From contig NZ_JADQDO010000002.1 in the NCBI RefSeq assembly GCF_015694465.1, forward strand, positions 682,001 to 746,000: a stretch of 64,000 nt of DNA. Reading direction: 5' to 3'. The notes beneath the pieces were generated by a model. The model was not told the origin of the DNA and made no database searches. It saw nothing but the letters and a program-made list of their open reading frames with translations. Of the stretch, positions 53,399-60,720 are shown piece after piece. Every line of letters begins with the position of its first letter. Position 1 is the first letter of the stretch. The stretch comes from Microvirga alba (GTDB taxonomy: Bacteria > Pseudomonadota > Alphaproteobacteria > Rhizobiales > Beijerinckiaceae). The translations under genes and the position numbers were made by a program.

Positions 53399-54115
53399 AT
53401 GCTGATTCAGGCGGTTTATGCGGCGGCGCGACAGGTCTTTTCGCCCGCTTTGCGGCGTATCTTGTGGAAATCGCTCGCCCTCACGGCGGCTTTGCTCGCG
53501 CTCGTCTGGGTCGGGCTGACGCGCCTTTTCAGTTATTTCCTGCAAAACCACACCATCAGCGCGGATTATCCCTTCCTCGACGGCTTCGCCTCGTTCGTAG
53601 CCGGGGCCGGCCTGATCGTGGCGTTGATCTATCTCCTGCCCGCCATCTCGGCCATCGTCGCGGGCTACTTCCTCGATGACGTGGCGGATGTGGTGGAGCG
53701 CAGCGACTTTCCCGCCGATCCGCCGGGGCGGGCGCTGCCCATGGGCCACGCCGTTCTCTACGGCCTGCGCTTCGCGGGGCTCTCGCTGCTGGTGAACCTC
53801 GTCGCGCTGTTGGTGTTCTTCATTCCCGGCGTGAATTTCAGCGTGTTCTTCATCGCCAACGCCTATCTGCTCGGCCGGGAATATTTCGAGCTGGCGGCCG
53901 GTCGCTTCCAGTCGCCGGGGCAAGCCGCACAGATGCGGGTCGAGAACCGGGGCACGGTATTCGCCGCGGGCTTCATCGTCGCCGGGCTCGTCGTCGTGCC
54001 GATCCTGAACCTGCTCACCCCGATTTTCGGCGTGGCGCTGATGGTCCATCTGCATAAACGCCTCGCGGCCCGTGCATTGGCTGCAGACATGGGAATCCGG
54101 TCTGCGCCAAAATAG
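53399..54115 (+). CDS. EI24/CysZ-like membrane protein
   Basis: 238 residues with four to five membrane segments (near 22-45, 60-88, 122-150 and 185-220). ADYPFLDGFASFVAGAGLIVALIYLLPAISAIVAGYFLDDVADVVE and NFSVFFIANAYLLGREYFELAAGRF match the EI24 domain of the CysZ sulfate transporter family, as does the end RLAARALAADMG. A sulfate or small-solute channel is possible. ATG 53399 with CGGGAG 8 bases upstream. Divergent from the amine oxidase; convergent with the NDUFA9-like gene. Confidence 0.85.
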   Translation: MLIQAVYAAARQVFSPALRRILWKSLALTAALLALVWVGLTRLFSYFLQNHTISADYPFLDGFASFVAGAGLIVALIYLLPAISAIVAGYFLDDVADVVERSDFPADPPGRALPMGHAVLYGLRFAGLSLLVNLVALLVFFIPGVNFSVFFIANAYLLGREYFELAAGRFQSPGQAAQMRVENRGTVFAAGFIVAGLVVVPILNLLTPIFGVALMVHLHKRLAARALAADMGIRSAPK

Positions 54116-54119
54116 GACT

Positions 54120-54146
54120 TTCCAGAGCCGCGAATGGGCTCTGGAA
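54120..54146. terminator. Hairpin between convergent genes
   Basis: TTCCAGAGCC (54120-54129), short loop, GGCTCTGGAA (54137-54146): perfect 10-bp stem directly after the CysZ-like gene and just before the end of the NDUFA9-like gene. No T run on either side. Confidence 0.65.
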
Positions 54147-54166
54147 GGCTGTCCGGGCCGTTAATC

Positions 54167-55180
54167 TCAGGCGTTGGAGCCGGTCGAGCGCTTGAGGTCG
54201 AACTGGCCGGTCTTGCGGAAGCGGATCAGATAGGCCGGCGCGATTGCCTCGATATTCGTCGGGCTGATGCCCTGAGCCTCCAGCGTCCGGCCTTCGCGGA
54301 TGGCGCTCTCGGACACCACGTTGTCCTTCTCCAGAAGGATCGCCTGATCGCGGGTCATGGCGAATTCGCGCGGCAACAGGCCGAGGCTGAGCGTGTCGAG
54401 GAAGCCCATCAGGCTCCCTTGCGCGCGGCCGACCGCATTCGGCAGGGGCAGGATCAGACGTTTGCGCTCGGTCACGTCGAGCACATATTGCACCAGCGCC
54501 TCGAGGGTGCGGATTTCCGGCCCGCCGCATTCATAGATCTGGCCGCCCGGCACCGTGCCGTCCACGGCTCTGGCGATCAGTTCGGCGACATCGCCCGCAT
54601 AGACGGGCTGGAAGCGGGTATCCGCGCCCGCCAACGGCAGGACCGGGAGCATCCGGGCAAGCGAAGCGAAACGGTTGAAGAAGTTGTCGCCCGGCCCGAA
54701 CATTAGCGAGGGGCGCACGATGATCGCGTCGGGGCGAGCCTCGAGAAGCCCGGCCTCGCCTGCCGCCTTCGAGCGGGCATAGGCCGATTCGGAATTCGCA
54801 TCAGCGCCGATCGCCGAGACATGGACGATGTTCGCGCGGGGCGGAGCGGACTGCGCGATCAGGCGAGGCCCCTGCGCCTGGAGCGAATCGAATTTCTGGC
54901 GGCCGGTTTCCTGCAAAATGCCGACCAGGTTGACGACGTGATCGGCTCTTGCCACCGCATGGGCCACGGAAGCGGGATCGCGCAAATTAGCCTGGATCGG
55001 CTGAATCTGCCCGACGGTGCCGAGCGGCTGCAGGAAATTCGCCAGATCAGGCCGGCGGCTCGCCACCCGGATGCGATAACCGCGCTTGGCCAGAGCCTGC
55101 ACCACCTGGCGGCCGAGAAAGCCCGAACCGCCGAAAACCGTGACCAGTTGCTGGGCTGGCGTGCGAATGGCGCCGATCAT
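54167..55180 (-). CDS. NDUFA9-like NAD(P)-binding epimerase
   Basis: 337-residue atypical SDR. Rossmann motif TVFGGSGFLGRQVVQALAKRGYRIRVASRRPD from residue 14, VVNLVGILQETG, NIVHVSAIGADANSESAYARSKAAGE (YxxxK) and IVRPSLMFGPGDNFFNRFA. This subgroup resembles the NDUFA9 accessory subunit of complex I and binds NADPH. In alphaproteobacteria it is often annotated as a complex I accessory protein; its bacterial role is not settled. ATG 55180. Confidence 0.92.
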   Translation of the reverse strand: MIGAIRTPAQQLVTVFGGSGFLGRQVVQALAKRGYRIRVASRRPDLANFLQPLGTVGQIQPIQANLRDPASVAHAVARADHVVNLVGILQETGRQKFDSLQAQGPRLIAQSAPPRANIVHVSAIGADANSESAYARSKAAGEAGLLEARPDAIIVRPSLMFGPGDNFFNRFASLARMLPVLPLAGADTRFQPVYAGDVAELIARAVDGTVPGGQIYECGGPEIRTLEALVQYVLDVTERKRLILPLPNAVGRAQGSLMGFLDTLSLGLLPREFAMTRDQAILLEKDNVVSESAIREGRTLEAQGISPTNIEAIAPAYLIRFRKTGQFDLKRSTGSNA

Positions 55181-55248
55181 GAGAAGCCTCCTGTCCCTCC
55201 ACCAACGTGGATAAACGGACCTTGGACGTGGAAATTTTAAAACGTCTC

Positions 55249-55300
55249 TAGAGCATGATCCTCAAAAGGGAAATCCGGATTTTCCGGGAAGACCATGCTC
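55249..55300. repeat. Dispersed repeat, family B, copy 3
   Basis: TAGAGCATGATC at the left and GACCATGCTC at the right, inner arms GAAATCCGGA and TTTTCCGGG: an imperfect palindrome. It shares the TAGAGCATGATC core with the copies at 23395, 36536 and 61563. It lies between the NDUFA9-like gene promoter and tRNA-Leu. Confidence 0.75.
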
Positions 55301-55456
55301 CCCTTGAAGGGGCTGGGGCGGGGGCGCACCGCCCGCCCGCTCTCGCCACAGGCCGCCCCTTGCGTAGGGGCTTTCAAAAAGGAATGCACGGAAGATCGTT
55401 TTCCCCGATTGACGCGCCGCCCCGTCCGCCTTAAACGAAGCTCGCCGACAAGGCAT

Positions 55457-55541
55457 GCCCAGGTGGCGGAATTGGTAGACGCACTGCTTTCAGGTAGCAG
55501 CGGGTAACACCGTGGAGGTTCGAGTCCTCTCCTGGGCACCA
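55457..55541 (+). tRNA. tRNA-Leu (anticodon CAG)
   Basis: 85 nt including the encoded CCA. Acceptor stem GCCCAGG pairs with CCTGGGC (55531-55537). D-arm TGGCGGAATTGGTA. Anticodon stem CTGCT/AGCAG around the loop TTCAGGT puts CAG at 55491-55493. A long variable arm (class II) precedes the T-arm GAGGTTCGAGTCCTC. Fully consistent with leucine tRNA reading CUG. No integrase gene lies beside it. Confidence 0.97.
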
Positions 55542-55661
55542 ACCCTTTCAAGGGTTAGTACATAGAATTCAACATCTTAGGTTCGAGATGGTGGCACTCG
55601 TAGCGATGCACGGGTGATACGCCATGCCTCGGACTTTTTTGTTTTTGGGCTTTCGAGGTGA

Positions 55662-55763
55662 ATGTCAAAGAGTGAGGCGATGAGAGGCGGACCGCAGGTC
55701 TCACTCAATCTCACCGCCATCATCATCATCCTGATCGGCACTGCACGACAGGTGCTCGGCTAA
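55662..55763 (+). CDS. Possible 33-residue membrane peptide
   Basis: Reads MSKSEAMRGGPQVSLNLTA followed by IIIILIGTARQVLG and a stop. The core is a short hydrophobic helix with a basic residue after it. GAGGTGA just before the ATG is a good anti-Shine-Dalgarno match but sits only about 3 bases away. An internal ATG at 55680 would leave 27 residues. Speculative. A chance frame cannot be excluded. Confidence 0.25.
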   Translation: MSKSEAMRGGPQVSLNLTAIIIILIGTARQVLG

Positions 55764-55804
55764 GCCAAGCAGCCTTCGTGGAATGACCAAGAGTTCCTAG
55801 ATAC

Positions 55805-55860
55805 AGGGCAGGTGGCTGAGTCGGTAATTCTATTGCTCTCAGCTCAGAGATACCCGGCTT
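55805..55860 (+). other. tRNA-Leu-like remnant
   Basis: CAGGTGGCTGAGTCGGTA (from 55809) matches the tRNA-Leu D-arm stretch CAGGTGGCGGAATTGGTA 55460-55477 at 15 of 18 positions. TTGCTCTCAGCTCAGAG then parallels the anticodon arm CTGCTTTCAGGTAGCAG, including CAG. No acceptor stem or T-arm can be built downstream, so it is at most a decayed 5' half copy. Confidence 0.35.
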
Positions 55861-55984
55861 TGTGACCAGAGCAATCTTCAGTGCACTCATGGGCCCCGAA
55901 ATAGCGGTCACTGGCGACCACAGGACTTCCGAGGTCTAGCGAGAATGCCAAAGCGGTGAAAGCGCTGGTGACGTGCCTGGTTGG

Positions 55985-56776
55985 TTAGCTCTTAACGGCT
56001 TCTTGCACTACTTCGACCTCGTGAACCTCAGAACCAACCACAATGTTGATCCGATAAGTCTTCGGCGCATCGCTTCCGTCGGACTGAGGCGGCTCAAAGT
56101 GCAATTGGCCACCATACCATTCACCTGGAAGAAGCGTGTTGTCCTTGATTACCGCCTGTTCAAGGCTTGAGAGGTTCTGACGTCCTTGCTCAATCGTGCT
56201 GGCGATCATCGCCTCGTTCTGTGCCGAGGCGTTCGCCTGAGCAATCGCATTGGCGGTCGGGTCAAAATAGGACGACGTGACTGTGCTGACGCGGTTGTAT
56301 GAGCCATAGGGGGTGTGGGTCGTTGAATACACATTAGCCCGAGCCGTGCCATATCCCGCTTGCGAGGCAGCCGCAGCATTCGCACCAGCTGCGAGACCGA
56401 CGAGAATGGCTCGTGCAACTTGCTTATTCCGCTCCTCTGCCACGAGACTCTCGTAGGTCTTCACCGGAAGAGCCAAAACCCTGCCATCCGCAGCTTTCTG
56501 GTGAACAGAGATATTGCTTACCGCAAATTCAAGCGGGTTTTTGGTGAGATTGTTGATACCTACTACAAAGACCGGGCGAGCCCCAGATTGGAACTCGCGA
56601 GATGCCGGACTAACGAGAACGATGGAGTTCTTACGATTCGATACGATAGCTTGGCGACCGTCTCGGATCAGCGCCTGTTGATTGCTTTTCGCCTGAAAGC
56701 GGACTGTTTCGGTGCTGACACAAGCAAGCAAAAGCGGCGCGATAGCAAATACCGCGATCAAATTCTTCGTTTTCAT
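55985..56776 (-). CDS. Hypothetical lipoprotein
   Basis: 263 residues. Lipobox LLLAC at residues 15-19 in MKTKNLIAVFAIAPLLLACVST predicts Cys19 lipidation. The mature part has a beta-rich domain (IVLVSPASREFQSGARPVFVVGINNLTKNPLEFAVSNISV), an Ala-rich middle (LVGLAAGANAAAASQAGYGTARANVYSTT) and an acidic end. I do not recognise a family with certainty. The lower GC than neighbours and position after the tRNA suggest acquired DNA. Probably attached to the inner or outer membrane. Confidence 0.8.
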   Translation of the reverse strand: MKTKNLIAVFAIAPLLLACVSTETVRFQAKSNQQALIRDGRQAIVSNRKNSIVLVSPASREFQSGARPVFVVGINNLTKNPLEFAVSNISVHQKAADGRVLALPVKTYESLVAEERNKQVARAILVGLAAGANAAAASQAGYGTARANVYSTTHTPYGSYNRVSTVTSSYFDPTANAIAQANASAQNEAMIASTIEQGRQNLSSLEQAVIKDNTLLPGEWYGGQLHFEPPQSDGSDAPKTYRINIVVGSEVHEVEVVQEAVKS

Positions 56777-57177
56777 TGAGTCCCCCGTATTTCCCTAAGG
56801 GAACCCAACTCAAACCCGCTCGGCAAGACCTAGCTTAAAATCGCGTTAACGTCGCGTTGAGTTGACCACAGAAAAATCGAGCAGAGATGACGAGGCGCAA
56901 CTTCTATGATTACAGGACGTGTGCTTCTGATCAGGTTTCTTCGAGACCGTTATAAAGCATGCCTTGGAGCGCCCGCTGCCGGTACCTAAGTCCTCTCGTG
57001 GACGCCAGCAGCACCCTAACATGTTGATTAGCAAAGAAATTCGGCAAAATCAGTGGCCTCAAGCTGCCCGAGTGGTCCCGGCAAGCATCCCAAAATCGAT
57101 TGAACGATGGGGTTTGCGGGGCTGAGGACAATCCCCATCGGGTTTGCATCGTTACGGCGGGAAGGCGCGAGCTGCGT
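56777..57177. other. Intergenic stretch without a supported gene
   Basis: 401 bp between the lipoprotein promoter side and the cupin gene's 3' end. Small frames on the minus strand (such as 56931-57149) show no family feature. A small dyad CCCTAAGGG lies close upstream of the lipoprotein gene. Nothing else seen. Confidence 0.45.
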
Positions 57178-57645
57178 TCACTGCGACTTGCTCGGGTCGT
57201 CGGCCGGGTTGACGTATTTGATGACGAAGGGCCCTTCCGAGTTGATCTGCACGATGGTTCTCGTGCTCATGAAGGCATAGTGGTTCATGTTGGCCGGAAG
57301 ATCGACGAAGCCGCCGCTTCCGAGGTTTTCGGTCTTTGCCTCGTCGAGCTTGTCGCCCATGCCGACATGGAAATTGCCGGAGATAACGGTGATCAACTCG
57401 GCGGTCGGGTGGCTATGCGCCGGGATCTTGTAGCCCGGAGGAACTTTCAGCCGCATCGTGAACGGCCCAGCCTTGGTGGGATCGCCCGAGAGGACCGCGG
57501 CCTCGGCGCCTTTCGGCAGGACCGGCGGGGCGGGCATCCATTTGATCTGGTCGGGTTTCACGGGGTGCCCGGCCTGGCGGTCCTGGGCGAGCAGGCTGCC
57601 TGTCGTGGCGAGGAGAAAGGCAGCGGTGACGATAAGGGGGCGCAT
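57178..57645 (-). CDS. Exported cupin-domain protein
   Basis: 155 residues. Signal peptide MRPLIVTAAFLLATTGSLLA. Single cupin: PGYKIPAHSHPTAELITVISGNFHVGMG gives the HxH...E metal-ligand pattern, and VDLPANMNHYAF supplies the second motif. Periplasmic metal-binding cupin of unknown substrate. ATG 57645 with GGAGG 6 bases upstream; the ORF extending further upstream is not real. Divergent from cytochrome b561. Confidence 0.9.
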   Translation of the reverse strand: MRPLIVTAAFLLATTGSLLAQDRQAGHPVKPDQIKWMPAPPVLPKGAEAAVLSGDPTKAGPFTMRLKVPPGYKIPAHSHPTAELITVISGNFHVGMGDKLDEAKTENLGSGGFVDLPANMNHYAFMSTRTIVQINSEGPFVIKYVNPADDPSKSQ

Positions 57646-57945
57646 GGCGAACCTCCGTTCCTGAATTCTGATGGCTCCAACTGGCCGACCTTTGCCGCCA
57701 AGGCCGGAAACTCGAGCCTCGCTGGGATAGCGGCGATGCTGCCGATCAAGGGCCTTCAGGAAAACGCACCAATCTGAGACCCGGCTGCCGCGATGCTCGG
57801 ACTGCCTGTACAATCGCCAGAGAGGGAATGAGTTGCGCGGCGCGGGATAGTTCTCCGCGAGTCCTTCCACCTTAGAACCATTACAAACATGTAATTTGCT
57901 GCGTCGCACTAACTGGGTCAGCATCGGGGTCTCATGGAGGTTCCC
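57646..57945. promoter_or_regulatory. Divergent promoter region with an inverted repeat
   Basis: 300 bp between the cupin gene and cytochrome b561. The clearest element is TTACA-AACA-TGTAA at 57881-57894, a 5-bp dyad about 50-65 bp before the b561 start and 236 bp before the cupin start. Such a dyad suits a dimeric regulator; which one cannot be said. Confidence 0.4.
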
Positions 57946-58455
57946 GTGACTCGTTATCCCCGCGCTCTCGTTGTTCTGCATTGGCTCGTCGCTCTTCTTA
58001 TCGTCGCCGCCTGGTTTACGGGCGAGGGGGGACGGAGTGTTCGGGTGAATCCGCCGGTTCTGCATTTTGCCTTCGGGCTCTCGGTGCTGGCGCTGGTCGT
58101 GCCGCGCCTCGCCATCCGGCTCGTCAGGGGCGCGCCGGCGCTGCCCGAGACCATGAGTCCGCTCATGAAGGCGGCGGCGAAGCTTGGGCACGGGGTGTTC
58201 TACCTGTTCATGATCGGCCTGCCGCTTTCCGGCTGGTATGCGGCCTCGCGCATGGGCGTGCCGGTCAGCATTCTGGGTTACACGCTGCCGAATCTCACGA
58301 GCGCCGTGCAGGGTCCGGCGGGGCTGATCGGGGATCTGCACGAGAAGGGCGGGACGATCATTCTGATCCTCGCCGGTCTCCATGTCCTCATCGCCCTGTG
58401 GCACCATTTCGTCCTGCGGGACGGCTTACTCAAGCGCATGAGCTTTTCTGCCTGA
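57946..58455 (+). CDS. Cytochrome b561 (di-heme membrane electron carrier)
   Basis: 169 residues, four membrane helices, CybB/YodB type. His12 in ALVVLHWLVAL and the His in PPVLHFAFGLSVLAL are heme ligands, with two more in LGHGVFYLFMIGLPLSGWY and LAGLHVLIALWHHFVL. It carries electrons between quinol and periplasmic partners or superoxide. GTG 57946 is preferred because GGAGG stands 5 bases before it; ATG 57934 upstream is the alternative and would overlap that ribosome site. Confidence 0.9.
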   Translation: MTRYPRALVVLHWLVALLIVAAWFTGEGGRSVRVNPPVLHFAFGLSVLALVVPRLAIRLVRGAPALPETMSPLMKAAAKLGHGVFYLFMIGLPLSGWYAASRMGVPVSILGYTLPNLTSAVQGPAGLIGDLHEKGGTIILILAGLHVLIALWHHFVLRDGLLKRMSFSA

Positions 58456-58584
58456 GGCAGCCCAGACGTCACCGTTGAGAAAGCCTCGCCCCAATGGGGC
58501 TTTTTCTCGTGCGTTGCTGCGCCAGCTCAGACAGGGTACAGCCCCGTCCAGGATATTTGGATTTTTGCACTTTTGGATCTCTCG

Positions 58585-59199
58585 ATGACAACGCGCTTCC
58601 ATCGCGGCGACCTGCCCGCGGATTACCAGCCCGGCCCGGCGATTGCGATCGACACGGAGACCTTGGGCCTCAACCCGCACCGGGACCGGCTCTGCGTGGT
58701 GCAGATCTCGAAGGGCGACGGCACCGCGGATGTGGTGCAAATTCTGAAAGACGGTCCGCGCCCCGAGAATCTGATCCGCGTGCTCACTGACGAGAGCGTG
58801 GTCAAGATCTTCCACTTCGCCCGCTTCGATCTCGCGGTTCTGTTCCACACCTTCGGGGTGATGCCGCGCCCGGTCTATTGCACCAAGATCGCCTCGCGGC
58901 TGGTGCGCACCTATACGGACCGGCACGGGTTGAAGGATCTGGTGCGGGAGTTGCTCGGGGTCGATCTCTCCAAGCAGCAGCAATCCTCCGATTGGGGCGC
59001 GGACACGCTGACCCAGGCGCAACTCGATTACGCGGCGTCCGACGTGCTGCATCTGCACGCCCTGAGAGAGAAGCTCGACCGGATGCTGGAGCGGGAGAAC
59101 CGGCTCGGCATCGCCCACCAGTGCTTTGATTTCCTGCCGACCCGCGCGCAGCTCGACCTGATCGGCTGGCCGGAGACCGACATCTTCGCCCATAGTTGA
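58585..59199 (+). CDS. rnd: Ribonuclease D-type 3'-5' exonuclease
   Basis: 204-residue DEDDy exonuclease domain only, without the HRDC tails of E. coli RNase D. Catalytic acids appear in AIDTETLGL (D, E), FHFARFDLAVL (D) and DYAASDVLHLHALR (Y...D). Acts in tRNA or stable RNA 3' maturation. Start ATG 58585. A TTG 4 codons earlier is less likely. It precedes lptC-lptA-lptB, an arrangement conserved in Hyphomicrobiales. Confidence 0.92.
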   Translation: MTTRFHRGDLPADYQPGPAIAIDTETLGLNPHRDRLCVVQISKGDGTADVVQILKDGPRPENLIRVLTDESVVKIFHFARFDLAVLFHTFGVMPRPVYCTKIASRLVRTYTDRHGLKDLVRELLGVDLSKQQQSSDWGADTLTQAQLDYAASDVLHLHALREKLDRMLERENRLGIAHQCFDFLPTRAQLDLIGWPETDIFAHS

Positions 59200-59303
59200 C
59201 GAGGTCTTAAACTTTCCCCCATAAAACCTATATCCGTCATAACATCGCCACGGCTTTCCGCCATGGCACCGTTCCCAATGCGAGACGGAAGGGGCTTTAC
59301 AAA

Positions 59304-60041
59304 TTGGCGGGAAGCAGAGGCATCACGAGAGGTGACCGCCTGGCTGAAAAGTCGGGCGCGCGTTTGCGCGACTTCTCCAAGGCGCATCGCCACTCCCGCA
59401 GAGTCCGTTTCGCCAAGAGGGCGATTCCCCTCGGCGCGTTTGTGGCAATCGTCATCATCGGCCTGATCGCGTATCTCGACCCCTTTCGCACCATCAAGGG
59501 CCTGACCCTGGGGCCGATCTCGGTCAGCGGCACCAATGTGACGATGGAAAGCCCGAAGCTGACCGGATTCCGCAATGACAATCGCCCCTACGAGGTCACG
59601 GCCAGCGCCGCCACGCAGGATGTGCGCAAGCCGAATTTCGTCGAGCTGAAGGATCTGCGCGCCCGCATCGTCACCGACGACAAGGGCGGCGCCGCGCGGC
59701 TCGAAGCCCTCATCGGCGTCCTCGACACCCAGAAGGAGCAGATGAATCTGCGCCATGAGGTGCGCGTTCGTACGGATGCGGGCCAGGAGGTGCAGTTGCG
59801 CTCCGCCTTCGTGGATTTCAAGGCCGGGACCGTTCTGTCCGAGGAGCCCGTCACCGTGTCCCTCGGCAACGGCCTTATCGAGGCCATGGGCCTCGAGGTG
59901 CTCGAAAACGGCAAGGTCATGCACTTCAAGGGCCGGGTCCGCACCACCTTCGAGCCCCGCGAATCGTCCACCTCTCCCGCTTCTCCTGCCGGATCGAGCT
60001 TGCTGGCTCCCCCGGCGCAACCGACAAGTTTCCGGCCATGA
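59304..60041 (+). CDS. lptC: LPS export ABC transporter periplasmic protein LptC
   Basis: 245 residues: a basic cytosolic N-terminus, one membrane helix around 40-58 (AIPLGAFVAIVIIGLIAYL), then a periplasmic beta-jellyroll LptC/YrbK domain (ISVSGTNVTMESPKLTGF, FVDFKAGTVLSEEPVTVSLGNGLIEAMGLEVLENGKVMHFKGRVRTTF). Receives LPS from LptB2FG and passes it to LptA. Start appears to be TTG 59304 behind GGAAGGGG. Overlaps lptA by 4 bases (ATGA). Confidence 0.92.
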   Translation: MAGSRGITRGDRLAEKSGARLRDFSKAHRHSRRVRFAKRAIPLGAFVAIVIIGLIAYLDPFRTIKGLTLGPISVSGTNVTMESPKLTGFRNDNRPYEVTASAATQDVRKPNFVELKDLRARIVTDDKGGAARLEALIGVLDTQKEQMNLRHEVRVRTDAGQEVQLRSAFVDFKAGTVLSEEPVTVSLGNGLIEAMGLEVLENGKVMHFKGRVRTTFEPRESSTSPASPAGSSLLAPPAQPTSFRP

Positions 60042-60673
60042 TGACCCTGAAATCCGCTGCGCTCGCGAGCGCCTTCCTCCTCTCCGCGCCGCTTTGGGTC
60101 GAGGCCGCGCAGGCGCAGGCGCAAGCAAACGGCAAGGGGGCCGTCGGCTTCGGCAATTTCGGAGCGAGCAAGGAGCCGATCAAGATCGACGCCGACCGCC
60201 TCGACGTGTTCGACAAGGAAGGTCGCGCGGTCTTTTCAGGCAACGTGGTCGCCGTCCAGGGCGACGCCACCATGAACTGCAGCCTCATGACGGTGCTCTA
60301 CGAGCAGAAGAAGGGTCAGGGCGGTTCGGCGCAACCTGCAGCGGCGGGGCCGCAGACGGATGACAGCTCGATCAAGAAGATCGACTGCAAGGGCCCGGTC
60401 ACGATCGTGTCCAAGACCCAGGTCGCCACCGGCAACGACGCCACTTTCGACCGCGTGGCGAACAAGATTCTTTTGATCGGCAACGCGGTCCTCAGCGACG
60501 GGCCGAACGTCACGCGCGGCGAGCGCGTGGTGTATGACCTCAATACCGGCGTCGCCAATGTGGAAAACGCCCCCGGCGGGCGCGTGCGCGCGCTGTTCGT
60601 GCCGGGCAGCGGCTCGCAGGATGCCGGACAGGCCGGCGCGAAGGCCAAGCCCCAGAAACCGGCGACGAACTGA
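60038..60673 (+). CDS. lptA: LPS export periplasmic bridge protein LptA (OstA-like)
   Basis: 211 residues with a signal peptide ending near AAQAQAQA. OstA/LptA domain: EPIKIDADRLDVFDKEGRAVFSGNVVAVQGDATMNCSLMTVLYE and VNGN-like ATGNDATFDRVANKILLIGNAVLSDGPNVTRGERVVYDL. Forms the periplasmic bridge carrying LPS to LptD. Contains a low-complexity linker (GGSAQPAAAGPQTDD) inside the domain. Coupled to lptC by the ATGA overlap. Confidence 0.93.
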   Translation: MMTLKSAALASAFLLSAPLWVEAAQAQAQANGKGAVGFGNFGASKEPIKIDADRLDVFDKEGRAVFSGNVVAVQGDATMNCSLMTVLYEQKKGQGGSAQPAAAGPQTDDSSIKKIDCKGPVTIVSKTQVATGNDATFDRVANKILLIGNAVLSDGPNVTRGERVVYDLNTGVANVENAPGGRVRALFVPGSGSQDAGQAGAKAKPQKPATN

Positions 60674-60720
60674 GTCGGAATGCCCGCTCACCTCGATCCC
60701 TCCATCGCAGCGATTGTCCC

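Larger units (their letters stand above)
55542..55984. other. Region downstream of tRNA-Leu, mostly without supported genes
   Basis: About 440 bp of lower GC. It starts with a short inverted repeat, AACCCTT/AAGGGTT at 55541-55556, too tight to be a convincing terminator. It contains a possible 33-codon membrane peptide (55662-55763) and a tRNA-like remnant (55805-55860). Otherwise nothing is recognised. Confidence 0.5.

Noticed and set aside
55542..57177. Integrative element at tRNA-Leu
   Set aside because: No integrase, transposase or direct repeat of the tRNA 3' end was found, so it is only noted as a possible acquired stretch.
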